Source: a virus
Direction: 5' to 3' (one strand)
Virus record (IMG/VR): IMGVR_UViG_3300010367_000142
Span: 1-52,606 of that record
Length of the DNA stretch: 52,606 nt
The translations under genes and the position numbers were made by a program. The first letter of the stretch is position 1; every line of letters starts with the position of its first letter. A model generated the notes under the pieces. That model did not search any database and was not told the DNA's origin. It saw nothing but the letters and a program-made list of their open reading frames with translations. Below, one piece after another: positions 1 to 7,300 of the stretch.

Positions 1-26
1 CCCGAACCCGACCCACGGAGACCACG

Positions 27-911
27 ATGACCGAACCGATCACCGATCAGCAGCTCGACCTCGACGAGATCGAAGCCCGCGCCGCCCACCTTCACGAGTA
101 CGGCGACCCCACGGACACCCGAACTGCCGGATGGGAGGAACTCGCCGGGACCGACGTCCCTGCCCTCGTCACCGAAGTCCGCCGCCAGCGCACCGAGCTG
201 GAGCGCCGCGCCGAAGACGTCGCCTTCCTGGAGCGGACCACACTGCCGGAGCTGCGCCGCGAGATCGAGCACCACAAGGACGGCAAGCAGCGGTGGCGGG
301 CGCGCGCCGAGAAGGCCGACGCCCGCGCCGCCGAGCTGGCCGCCGTCGAGATGTTCACCCCGCAGCAGTGCCCGGCCGGGAAGCATGCGGACTGGCTCGT
401 CGACAGCGAGTACGCCCACGCCTGCCCCTGGTGCCAGATCGGCAGGCTCCACGCCGAGTCGGCCGCCGTGCACACCTTCCTCGACGAGCAGGAGCTCGCT
501 GCCCGCGCGTTCGAACTCCCGACCCCGGCGTGGGTGGAGGCGGTACGTGCCGCCTCAGCGACCTCAGGCGTGCCTGTGGGCGCCTCGCAGCCCTCCAGCG
601 TCTCCGAATCCGCGCAGAGCCCTACGGGAGCGGCTACGGGGCACCTGGGGGATCTGCCGTCCACCGAGGACCTCGCCTCCGCCGACAACCCCACCCCCCT
701 CCGCTGGGGCCTCAACGACGTCCAGTGGTGCGACGACGGCACCCTGCTCGTCATGCTGTCCGGCCCCGACCGGGAGGCGTACTGGCTGGAGCTGGACCCC
801 GAGCGGGCCGCCGTACTCCGTGAAGACCTCGCCGGGCCGGCCGAAGACCCCGCGCCCGCCGAGGACTTCACCGGCACCCAGCCGTGCGGCCACGACGAAA
901 GGAACTTCTGA
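27..911 (+). CDS. Hypothetical phage protein with coiled coil and Cys pair
   Basis: 294 aa, first gene of the left operon; an ATG preceded by a GGAG six bases upstream. Residues about 45-110 are charged, rich in Glu/Arg/Ala and likely coiled-coil. Around residue 118-140 there are Cys and His residues (QQCPAGKHADW, then CPWCQIG) that could bind one zinc ion. The C-terminal third is Ala/Pro rich and ends in a compact segment with WCDDGTLLVMLSGPDREAYW. It overlaps the next gene by one base (TGATG). No family recognised; function unknown. Confidence 0.75.
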   Translation: MTEPITDQQLDLDEIEARAAHLHEYGDPTDTRTAGWEELAGTDVPALVTEVRRQRTELERRAEDVAFLERTTLPELRREIEHHKDGKQRWRARAEKADARAAELAAVEMFTPQQCPAGKHADWLVDSEYAHACPWCQIGRLHAESAAVHTFLDEQELAARAFELPTPAWVEAVRAASATSGVPVGASQPSSVSESAQSPTGAATGHLGDLPSTEDLASADNPTPLRWGLNDVQWCDDGTLLVMLSGPDREAYWLELDPERAAVLREDLAGPAEDPAPAEDFTGTQPCGHDERNF

Positions 912-1681
912 TGTCGAAAAGGATCGATCTCACCGGGCAACGCTTCGGGCGACTGACGGTGGTTGAGAAAGCCGAGCGCGCCACCGACGGCAGAGCACTG
1001 TGGCGCTGCACTTGCGAGTGCGGCGGCGAAAAAATCACACGGGCCCAACGCCTGAGCAGCGGGGCGACGCGTTCATGCGGCTGCCTGGGCCGAGAGAAGT
1101 CCGCTGAGCGGGCGCCCGACTTGAGCCGCGCGAACCGCACACATGGCATGACTGACACGCCGGAGTACGAGTCATGGAGCGCAATGGTGCAGAGGTGTAC
1201 CAACCAGCGAAACCCGGACTACTCCGGCTATGGCGGTCGCGGCATCACGGTGTGCGGCCGGTGGCGGACCTCGTTCGAGGCGTTCTACGCCGACATGGGG
1301 CCACGGCCGGCTGAGACTTCCCTGGACCGCATCGACGTGAATGGGAACTACGAGCCCGGCAACTGTCGATGGGCGACGCGGAAAGAGCAGCAGCGGAACA
1401 CGCGACGGAATCGGCTCGTCATGGCGTTCGGCGAGGAGCTGCCGCTGGCCGAGTGGGCAGAGCGCATCGGAATCGATTACGGCGCGCTGCAGGGGCGCCT
1501 CGACCGCGGTTGGTCGACTGAGCGGGCCCTGACCACCGGTGTTGACCCGGAGGTGCTCGCGGCGCTCGCCAAGGACTCCCCGCACCCGTGGGCCGACCGC
1601 CCGAACGTGTGGTGCCCCGGCATCGGCTACGACGACGACCAGGCCGCCGCCGACAGCAGCACCACCACCACCGCGCGTTGA
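911..1681 (+). CDS. HNH-like homing endonuclease with zinc ribbon
   Basis: 256 aa. The N-terminus (DLTGQRFGRLTV, then WRCTCECG and SCGCLG) is the four-Cys DNA-binding ribbon seen in many phage free-standing endonucleases. Residues about 85-175 carry GYGGRGITVC, SLDRIDVNGNYEPGNCRWAT and KEQQRN, the degenerate HNH-type core in which the first His is replaced. The tail looks helical (EWAERIGIDYGALQGRLDRGW) and resembles an HTH used for sequence-specific binding. Start chosen at the ATG overlapping the previous stop; an upstream in-frame start would extend into the neighbour. Probably a selfish nuclease or an accessory of DNA packaging; the role is inferred from the family. Confidence 0.8.
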   Translation: MSKRIDLTGQRFGRLTVVEKAERATDGRALWRCTCECGGEKITRAQRLSSGATRSCGCLGREKSAERAPDLSRANRTHGMTDTPEYESWSAMVQRCTNQRNPDYSGYGGRGITVCGRWRTSFEAFYADMGPRPAETSLDRIDVNGNYEPGNCRWATRKEQQRNTRRNRLVMAFGEELPLAEWAERIGIDYGALQGRLDRGWSTERALTTGVDPEVLAALAKDSPHPWADRPNVWCPGIGYDDDQAAADSSTTTTAR

Positions 1682-1704
1682 ACCCCGCCAACAGGAGGCA
1701 CACC

Positions 1705-1992
1705 GTGAACGCCAGCACGAACATCCACCTCACCCTCGTCATCAACCGGCCCACGCCCGGCGAGTGGTTCGGCCGCCAAGACGTCCTCGAAGCCCTCGAA
1801 GCCGCGGGCTGGACCGGCGACACCGACATGCCGCTCAGCATCCTGCGGCACCCGTCCGGCGCCGTATGGGCCGTCCTCAACGAGTCCGACGACTCCGGCC
1901 TCGAATGCCCGAACGGGGCCGTCATCGAATTCCCCGGCAGCACACCGACCGTCGTCATCGTCGCCGCATGCCTCGCCGCTGCCGCCGTCTGA
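1705..1992 (+). CDS. Hypothetical small protein
   Basis: 95 aa from a GTG with a strong AGGAGG four bases upstream of the start region. It has a beta-rich, neutral composition, a GRQDVLEALEAAGWTGDTDMP segment resembling a short helix plus turn, and ends with VIVAACLAAAAV, a hydrophobic stretch of about 12 residues too short to be a sure membrane helix. It sits in a same-strand series of small genes. No family recognised. Confidence 0.7.
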   Translation: MNASTNIHLTLVINRPTPGEWFGRQDVLEALEAAGWTGDTDMPLSILRHPSGAVWAVLNESDDSGLECPNGAVIEFPGSTPTVVIVAACLAAAAV

Positions 1993-2028
1993 TCGTCCGC
2001 TGCCAGCACTCGCCACCCAGGAGACCCC

Positions 2029-2439
2029 GTGATCCGCGAGGACCGTTTCCTCATCAGCCGCAAGCCCTACGCCGTCGACCTGACCAGCCTTCGCGGCAGC
2101 CGCACCGACACCCCGAAGGGCCGCAACGAGTACTACTTCGGCGGCCGTATCGACGCTGTGTGGTTCCGCCGCCGCCAGGGCGTCACCGTCGCCTGCATCG
2201 GCGAACTCTGGGACCTCCAGCACCCCGAGCCGGCCGACGCCGTCCAGTTCCTGGAGCAGCACGCCGACGGCCGCTACGGGGGCGACTGCCACGGCCGCTG
2301 GGACGGCGACTCGTACTGGGGCAACGTCACGTTGGAGCAGCAGGAGCAGCACCTTGCGATCCTCCGACCGATGCTCGCCAACTACCCGGCGCTGCCCGGC
2401 GGCTACTCGGGTTGGTGGACGTTCCAGACCGGCCGCTGA
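2029..2439 (+). CDS. Hypothetical protein, aromatic rich
   Basis: 136 aa, GTG start with CAGGAGA upstream. Composition is Trp/Tyr/Gly rich (EYYFGGRIDAVWFRRR, RWDGDSYWGNVT, YSGWWTFQTGR) and looks like a folded alpha/beta domain. The small-protein context and tight spacing suggest an early accessory protein of the phage. No known motif identified. Confidence 0.7.
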   Translation: MIREDRFLISRKPYAVDLTSLRGSRTDTPKGRNEYYFGGRIDAVWFRRRQGVTVACIGELWDLQHPEPADAVQFLEQHADGRYGGDCHGRWDGDSYWGNVTLEQQEQHLAILRPMLANYPALPGGYSGWWTFQTGR

Positions 2440-2495
2440 CCCCGTTGTCAGTGCCAGCCCCTACCGTCCCAACACCACACAAACCAGGAGGAATT

Positions 2496-2861
2496 GTGAC
2501 CGCTAAGCCCCGCTGGAAGTCCCGCATCCGCTGGGACGACAACGACCGCACCACCCACGACGGCCGCACCTACGAGCTGGAGACCCACAGCTACCACCGT
2601 GGCAAAGCGGGCTGGTCCGAGACGGACGACTACCACGTCCACGAAGTGGCCGGCAGTGGCCAGGCCGACCCGCGCCCGCTGTACGGGCCGCTCGGCACGA
2701 ACCGGCGCCGCGCCGTCCGCCTGGCCGAGCTGCGGCTCCTCGGCTGGACGCCGACGCAGGCCATGGACCGCGAGCCCGGGACCGGCCGCGACCGCTGGCG
2801 CTCCCCGGCCGGCGAGCTGCACGCCCTGAACGACGTGCTGTCCGGCGCCGTCCCTCACTGA
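2496..2861 (+). CDS. Hypothetical protein
   Basis: 121 aa, GTG start behind an unusually strong CAGGAGGAATT ribosome site. The protein is hydrophilic with many Arg, Asp and Trp residues (RWKSRIRWDDNDRTTHDGR) and has RAVRLAELRLLGWTPTQAMDRE, a helical segment. The open frame continues far upstream without stops, but the Shine-Dalgarno and the low-complexity upstream translation argue for this start. No family recognised. Confidence 0.7.
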   Translation: MTAKPRWKSRIRWDDNDRTTHDGRTYELETHSYHRGKAGWSETDDYHVHEVAGSGQADPRPLYGPLGTNRRRAVRLAELRLLGWTPTQAMDREPGTGRDRWRSPAGELHALNDVLSGAVPH

Positions 2862-2935
2862 CCCCGCGACCGGCCGCCGCGCAGTCGAAGTGCGCGGCGG
2901 CCGGCACCCCTCGAACCTTCCACACCAGGAGCGAC

Positions 2936-4009
2936 ATGACCACCGACCCGCAGCGCTACCGTCACCGATCCGAAGAGGTCGAAGCCGTCCAGTGGACCGG
3001 CGACAACGCCGACGTCCTGCGCGCCTTCGCCGGACCCGACTTCGACGAGATCGACCTCGACGACCGCACCGAGGACCCTGACGAGACCGCCGCTGTGCGC
3101 GAGTCCGAGCACGGAACCTGGCGCGGCCTGAAGCCCGGGGACTGGGTGGTGCGGCTCGACGGGGGCCTGTACGAGTTCGCCGCCGCCGACTTCGCGAAGC
3201 AGTACGAGCCGACGCCTGCCGCGCCTGAGGCCGCGCCGCCCACCGGACAGACCGGGCTCCGCGACCGGATCGCCGAGGCCATCGCCGACGCGCTCAAGCC
3301 GCGCTATGGCGGCCCGCAGCACAACACCCCTGGAGGGCTGCCGCTAACCGCGACCGCCGAGGAGCTTCGCCTTCACCGCGCACAGCCGCTCGCTAACGCG
3401 GTCCTGTCGGTCCTGTTCGGCCCGATCCCCGCCGGCACCGACACCGCGACGTGGACGGCAATCCGGGCAATCCAGCTCATGAACGAGGCGGGACGGGAAC
3501 GGGATGCGAGCACCGGGGCTTCCGCGCTCACCGACAAACTGCTGCGCGTCCGCGATCTGCACCGCGAGACGTGCATCGCCGCGAAGGGCGACCTCTCACC
3601 GACTGCGTTCTGCTGCGGGATGTGCCAGGTGCTCGACGCGCCCGCCGCTGCCGTACTGCCTGCGCCCGTGGACCGGGCCGCCGTGTTCGCCGGGGTCCGC
3701 CCGCAGACGCTGACCGCGATCGCCTCCCACCTCGACGCCCGCGCCGTCGCCATCCTCCGGCCGGACAGCGAGACCTACGGCGAGTGGCAGGCCGTCGTTG
3801 CCGAGCTGCGCCAACTCGCCGCCGGGACGCCCCAGCCCGAAACGCAGGCCGCTGCCGTGCTGCTGTCCAGCCCGTGCGACGCGTGCCGCCACACCCTCAA
3901 CTGGCACCGGAACGACATTGGGTGCGTGGTCGCCCGCTGCGTCTGCTCCCGCTTCCAGCCGCCCGCCGACGACGCGCCCGCCGTCACGCTGCCCGGCAAG
4001 GAGGCGTGA
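2936..4009 (+). CDS. Phage protein with PGDW-type N-terminal domain and two Cys clusters
   Basis: 357 aa, ATG after CAGGAGCGAC. Residues 1-90 match the small phage domain with a start like KPVEVEAVQW and a core PGDWVV.LDGG.YEF...DFAKQYEP; the same domain forms the whole protein at 38917. The middle is helical (LRDRIAEAIADALKPRY is an amphipathic segment common to Streptomyces phage proteins). Two Cys clusters follow: CCGMC near residue 222 and CDACRHTLNWHRNDIGCVV near 315, with CVCSRF after it, so zinc binding is likely. It seems to be a mosaic of reused modules. Function unknown. Confidence 0.75.
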   Translation: MTTDPQRYRHRSEEVEAVQWTGDNADVLRAFAGPDFDEIDLDDRTEDPDETAAVRESEHGTWRGLKPGDWVVRLDGGLYEFAAADFAKQYEPTPAAPEAAPPTGQTGLRDRIAEAIADALKPRYGGPQHNTPGGLPLTATAEELRLHRAQPLANAVLSVLFGPIPAGTDTATWTAIRAIQLMNEAGRERDASTGASALTDKLLRVRDLHRETCIAAKGDLSPTAFCCGMCQVLDAPAAAVLPAPVDRAAVFAGVRPQTLTAIASHLDARAVAILRPDSETYGEWQAVVAELRQLAAGTPQPETQAAAVLLSSPCDACRHTLNWHRNDIGCVVARCVCSRFQPPADDAPAVTLPGKEA

Positions 4010-4010
4010 C

Positions 4011-4328
4011 GTGGTCTGGCTGTACGTCGCCGCCGCTCTGGCCGTGGGGTTCGCCCTCGGCCGGGCCCGGCTCGGACACCGCGCCTCCCAGTGGGCGGCA
4101 TGGCAGTCCGTCGGCACGCTCCCCGCCCGGCGCACCGTCCGCTTCTGGGCGATGTTCACGGTGCTGTCCGCCGAGAACATCGGCTGGCTGATCGCCCACC
4201 CCGTCAAGGGCTGGCACGCCTGGCAGCACCGCAACGACCCGCCACCGCCGAGGAGTCCGGCGCCCGTGCGCGACCCCGACTGGGCGGCGAAGCGCCTGCC
4301 CGACCACACCATCGACAAGGAGAACTGA
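4011..4328 (+). CDS. Small membrane-anchored hypothetical protein
   Basis: 105 aa, GTG start one base after the previous stop, with AAGGAGG upstream. Residues 1-20 (VVWLYVAAALAVGFALGRA) form one predicted transmembrane helix, and a second weaker hydrophobic stretch FWAMFTVLSAENIGWLIAH lies near 45-65. The C-terminus is Pro-rich and charged. No family recognised; probably inner-membrane located. Confidence 0.65.
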   Translation: MVWLYVAAALAVGFALGRARLGHRASQWAAWQSVGTLPARRTVRFWAMFTVLSAENIGWLIAHPVKGWHAWQHRNDPPPPRSPAPVRDPDWAAKRLPDHTIDKEN

Positions 4329-4330
4329 CC

Positions 4331-4621
4331 GTGGATGAGACCTCCACCATCTGCATCTGGTGCCCCGACCGGCCGAAGATCCCCAGCGGTCAGTTCAACG
4401 AGCACGTCGACCGCATGCACCCGTCGATCTCCGACGCCCGCCAGTCCGCGCACTGCTGGTCGCGCGCCGAGGTCGGCACGCCTGACGCCGTGATCCGCGA
4501 GATCGCCTGCGGACGGGGACGGCACCGGTGGGGCAAGCACCGCAACGACGACGTCCGGTGGAGCTGCCCGCGCCGCTGCGGCTGCATCCGTCACGCCCGC
4601 AAGCAAGCCAAGGAGGCCTGA
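4331..4621 (+). CDS. Zinc-finger-like hypothetical protein
   Basis: 96 aa, GTG start. CIWCPDRPKIPSGQFNEHVDRMH near the N-terminus has C-x2-C and H-x4-H spacing like a C2H2 finger, and the C-terminus carries C.RRCGC. The remainder is basic (RGRHRWGKHRNDD). Likely a small nucleic-acid-binding protein, but this is inferred only from the Cys/His spacing. Confidence 0.65.
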   Translation: MDETSTICIWCPDRPKIPSGQFNEHVDRMHPSISDARQSAHCWSRAEVGTPDAVIREIACGRGRHRWGKHRNDDVRWSCPRRCGCIRHARKQAKEA

Positions 4622-4623
4622 CC

Positions 4624-4863
4624 GTGCCCACGCACACCAGCGAGACGATCACCCGCACCATCCGCCGCTGGATCATCCCCGCCGCCGAACCCTGGGGCGC
4701 CTGCATCGGCGACATCAGCGCCGCCAGCGCCGACGCCTGCCGCGTCTACCGGGAAGTACACGGGCTGACTGCGGGCGCGCCGCTGCCCGATGACGCACTC
4801 CGCTTCCACATCGGCGACGACGAGATCGTCATCAGCTTCGAGACCGAGGAGCCCGCGCCGTGA
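4624..4863 (+). CDS. Hypothetical protein
   Basis: 79 aa, GTG start two bases after the previous stop, behind AAGGAGG. The C-terminus (FHIGDDEIVISFETEE) is acidic beta-strand-like. It overlaps the next start by four bases (GTGA), so translation is likely coupled. No recognisable family. Confidence 0.6.
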   Translation: MPTHTSETITRTIRRWIIPAAEPWGACIGDISAASADACRVYREVHGLTAGAPLPDDALRFHIGDDEIVISFETEEPAP

Positions 4864-5162
4864 TCGACCGCCCTGCCCCGGCGGCTTCGGTCGTGGAATT
4901 CCTCGCCCTGCGTCTCGCCCTCAATGACGGCTGGCTCGCCGACACCGACGGCTGGGGACGCTCCGATCCGTCGATGCGGAAGTCCTACCTCGACCTCGCC
5001 CGCACCGCCCTCGCCGTCACCGGCGGCCCGACCGAGGCGCAGCAGCAGGTGGCCGCCCTGGACGCCGAAGTCCGTGAGCTGACACGGCAACGGGACCGGT
5101 ACCGGGAGGCGTGGCTGAGCGCCGGCCGAGGGCGACGCCGTGCCCGCAGGAGCACCCCGTGA
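4860..5162 (+). CDS. Hypothetical helical protein
   Basis: 100 aa. Start GTG overlaps the previous stop by four bases. Mostly helical, with a coiled-coil segment (EAQQQVAALDAEVRELTRQRDRYREAW) in the second half and a basic C-terminus. Resembles small coiled-coil proteins often found in Streptomyces phage early regions; function unknown. Confidence 0.6.
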   Translation: MIDRPAPAASVVEFLALRLALNDGWLADTDGWGRSDPSMRKSYLDLARTALAVTGGPTEAQQQVAALDAEVRELTRQRDRYREAWLSAGRGRRRARRSTP

Positions 5163-5464
5163 TCGCCGAAGCCGTGGATGCCGCGATGACTGTCGGCTGG
5201 GCGCTCCTCGTGTGGGTGGTGCTGACGGCCGTGGCCGCGACGGCCGCCCTGTACACGCTCGTCGTGGGCGTGTGGGTGGCCGGCCGACTCGCATGGCGGA
5301 TGGTGCGGCTTGCTCGTGCCCACCGAACCCCTCCGTCGGACTTGCCGATTCCCGCATCCATAGCGGCCCGTAGACGGCCGCAACCCTCCTGGGCGGTCCC
5401 GAGCGACCCCGAAGCCCTGAACGCCAGCCCTAGCCCCGAATCCGAGACGAGGAACATCGCATGA
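5159..5464 (+). CDS. Small membrane protein
   Basis: 101 aa from the GTG that overlaps the previous stop. Two hydrophobic segments are separated only slightly: ALLVWVVLTAVAATAALY and TLVVGVWVAGRLAWRMVRL, so one long or two short transmembrane helices at residues about 12-50. The basic cluster after them (RLARAHR) suggests a cytoplasmic C-terminus, which is Pro/Ser rich. It might act at the host membrane (exclusion or lysis-related), but nothing in the sequence decides this. Confidence 0.6.
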   Translation: MIAEAVDAAMTVGWALLVWVVLTAVAATAALYTLVVGVWVAGRLAWRMVRLARAHRTPPSDLPIPASIAARRRPQPSWAVPSDPEALNASPSPESETRNIA

Positions 5465-5712
5465 TCACCCACGGCGCATGCGGCCAGACCTGGACCGGCC
5501 TCCGCCGCGCCCACTGCCCGGCATGCTGCACCACCTTCAACTCCGACAGCGCCGCCGAAAAGCACCGCATCGGCAAGCCCGGCATCGACCGCCGCTGCGC
5601 CGACCCCGCCTCGGTCGGACTCGTCGCCGTCGAGCAGCCGTGGGGCATCTGCTGGCAGGCGCCCGGCAGCGACCTTCGGTTCACCAACGACGCGGCCCCC
5701 GAAGCCGCCTGA
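5461..5712 (+). CDS. FDXHR-type putative zinc-binding phage protein
   Basis: 83 aa, ATG start overlapping the previous stop. It has ACGQTWTGLRRAHCPACCTTF, then EKHRIG and C near residue 43. The pattern C-G-x-x-W-x-G-x4-A-H-C-x2-C-x2-T-F...HR matches the small FDXHR family of phage zinc proteins, with the FD of the name replaced by FN here. Family members occur widely in actinophages; molecular role unknown. Confidence 0.75.
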   Translation: MITHGACGQTWTGLRRAHCPACCTTFNSDSAAEKHRIGKPGIDRRCADPASVGLVAVEQPWGICWQAPGSDLRFTNDAAPEAA

Positions 5713-5770
5713 CCGCCCCGAGTGCCGGGCCCGCACCGGCCCGGCGCCGCACGACACACCGGAGGAACCG

Positions 5771-5947
5771 ATGCCCGTCCGCGCCCCCCTCCCGCCCCTC
5801 CCCGACCTTGATGCCCTCGCCACCAGCCAGCACCCGGCCCTTGCGCAGGTCGCCGCCGACCTGACCGGCCGACCCGCCAACTGCGCCGCCTTCTACGAGG
5901 ACTCGCCCTACGTGGCCCTCACCGCACACGCAAAGGCGCAGCGATGA
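5771..5947 (+). CDS. Hypothetical 58-aa protein
   Basis: 58 aa, ATG preceded by CCGGAGGAACCG, a strong ribosome site. The N-terminus is Pro/Leu rich (MPVRAPLPPLPDLDALA) followed by NCAAFYEDSPYVALTAHAK. The stop overlaps the next ATG. The good ribosome site and the overlap support it as a real gene; no family recognised. Confidence 0.55.
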   Translation: MPVRAPLPPLPDLDALATSQHPALAQVAADLTGRPANCAAFYEDSPYVALTAHAKAQR

Positions 5948-6138
5948 GCACGGCCGCCGACGACGGCCAGCTGTGCGGCGTCCCGCACTACGACTACCCC
6001 GAGTCCCGCTGCACCGAGCCCGCCAGCCACTACCGGTGGCGCGTCGACTCGCACGCCGCACCGCTCATCATCGCCGGGCGCCAGTGCGGCGCCATCGCCT
6101 GGGATGAACCCATCCGCCCGACAGGAGACCAGCCGTGA
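5944..6138 (+). CDS. Hypothetical small protein with spaced Cys/His
   Basis: 64 aa, ATGA overlap with the upstream gene. LCGVPHYDYPESRCTEPASHYRW has Cys and His residues that could coordinate a metal; a third Cys follows at QCGAIAW. Overlaps the next start by four bases. Unknown function. Confidence 0.55.
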   Translation: MSTAADDGQLCGVPHYDYPESRCTEPASHYRWRVDSHAAPLIIAGRQCGAIAWDEPIRPTGDQP

Positions 6139-6389
6139 ACGACCAGCCCCACCTCACCCGCAACTCCGAAACCCTCCACATCACCGCCACCCAATGGGCC
6201 CGCCCCGCCACCGACCCCAACCGCATCACCCTCCTGCCCGGCGACTGGCTTATTCACGGCATCATCCGCGCCCCCGTCGCCACCTCGGATGACCCGGACG
6301 CGCTGCGCCTGCTGCTGGAGTACGCGCTCGCCACCCTCGACCACGCCGGCCAGGGTCCAGACGCCCACCTCGACGACATGGAGGCGTGA
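6135..6389 (+). CDS. Hypothetical protein
   Basis: 84 aa, GTG start overlapping the previous stop, with AGGAGAC upstream. Residues 50-75 (DPDALRLLLEYALATLDHAG) form an amphipathic helix. LLPGDWLIHGII in the middle resembles the PGDW turn of the phage domain at 2936 and 38917, though the similarity is short. Function unknown. Confidence 0.6.
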   Translation: MNDQPHLTRNSETLHITATQWARPATDPNRITLLPGDWLIHGIIRAPVATSDDPDALRLLLEYALATLDHAGQGPDAHLDDMEA

Positions 6390-6463
6390 TGGCCACCGCC
6401 CTCGACCCCGAGCCGGACGAGAAGGACGACGGGCCCTGGTGTCGCGCGAGGAGGCAGCCATGA
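6389..6463 (+). CDS. Possible 24-aa peptide
   Basis: A short frame that uses an ATG overlapping the previous stop and ends overlapping the next start (ATGA at both ends). The peptide is acidic then basic (DPEPDEKDDG, then RARRQ). It may simply couple translation between its neighbours. No family; low certainty that the product matters. Confidence 0.3.
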   Translation: MATALDPEPDEKDDGPWCRARRQP

Positions 6464-6639
6464 AGCAGCTCACCTTCGACGACTGCACCCCCGACTGGCC
6501 CGCACCCGAATCGCCGGTACGCCAGCACCCCGCCGACACCCGCTACCACCTCCGCCCCCAAGACGACCTGCGGGGCCAAGGCATCCCTGACAGCCGCCGC
6601 CGCATCATCACCGTTCCGATCAGCCAGGAGTACCTGTGA
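6460..6639 (+). CDS. Hypothetical 59-aa protein
   Basis: 59 aa, ATG start with GGAGG six bases upstream. Hydrophilic, with no recognisable motif (MKQLTFDDCTPDWPAPE; DSRRRIITVPISQEYL). The stop overlaps the start of the nucleotidyltransferase-like gene. Reasonable as a gene because of the ribosome site and the tight packing. Confidence 0.5.
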   Translation: MKQLTFDDCTPDWPAPESPVRQHPADTRYHLRPQDDLRGQGIPDSRRRIITVPISQEYL

Positions 6640-7007
6640 ACGACCAGCCTGTGAACGGCGTCGGCATGCCCGCCGCCCTCCACCTCGACGCGTTCGGCCG
6701 CGAGATCGACGCCGCCTTCGGACATCTGCCCTACCTCGTCGGCACCGCATCCGTCGGCAAAACCTGGCGGGACGTCGACGTGCGGCTCATCCTCCCCGAC
6801 GACGAGTTCGACCACCTGTTCCCGCCCGTCGAGCCTGGCCAGTTCCCCGACGGACTGTGGAGCCTGCTGTGCGCCGCAATCTCCGAGCTCGCCCGCCAGC
6901 GCACCGGGCTGCCCGTCGACTTCCAGATCCAGCGACAGACCTACGCCAACGACCGCTTCCCCGGGGTACGCCAAGCCCTCGGACTTCACGACAGGAACGG
7001 CCAGTGA
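6636..7007 (+). CDS. Nucleotidyltransferase-fold protein
   Basis: 123 aa, GTG start overlapping the previous stop; AGGAG upstream. VGTASVGKTWRDVDVRLIL has the G-x-x...D-x-D arrangement of the DNA polymerase beta-type nucleotidyltransferase fold (acidic pair in RDVDV), and PVDFQIQRQ supplies the third carboxylate position. The size fits the minimal stand-alone NTases common in actinophages. Substrate unknown: such proteins may adenylylate proteins or act like MNT antitoxins, but no HEPN partner is adjacent. Confidence 0.75.
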   Translation: MNDQPVNGVGMPAALHLDAFGREIDAAFGHLPYLVGTASVGKTWRDVDVRLILPDDEFDHLFPPVEPGQFPDGLWSLLCAAISELARQRTGLPVDFQIQRQTYANDRFPGVRQALGLHDRNGQ

Positions 7008-7300
7008 CCGACCGCCGCACAGTCGACACGATCAACGACGACCAGCTCAGCCAGCTGTACGACAACCTCGGCCGCGCCGAGACGGAGAACGCTGAACTCC
7101 GCGACGCCCTCGCCCACTGCCACGAACGCGAACCCCGGCAGCGCGCCGAAGCCGCCCTCGCCCGCGTCACCGACCTCCAGGCGCAGTGGCTCGCGGCCGG
7201 ACCCCCGCCCCTCGGCGTCCCGATCGCCCGCTGGTGGGATGCCCGCCTCGTCGAACTGCACAACGCCATCCGACCGGCCGCCGAGGAGCCCACCCCGTGA
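7004..7300 (+). CDS. Hypothetical helical protein
   Basis: 98 aa, GTG start overlapping the previous stop by four bases. Residues 12-55 form a coiled-coil-like segment (LSQLYDNLGRAETENAELRD, then ALAHCHEREPRQRAEAALAR), and the C-terminal half is WLAAGPPPLGVPIARWWDARL. No family recognised. Confidence 0.6.
   Translation: MTDRRTVDTINDDQLSQLYDNLGRAETENAELRDALAHCHEREPRQRAEAALARVTDLQAQWLAAGPPPLGVPIARWWDARLVELHNAIRPAAEEPTP

Noticed and set aside
1539-2495. Upstream extension of the frame that encodes the gene at 2496
   Set aside because: Arg/Pro-rich translation over other genes; the AGGAGG before 2496 marks the real start.
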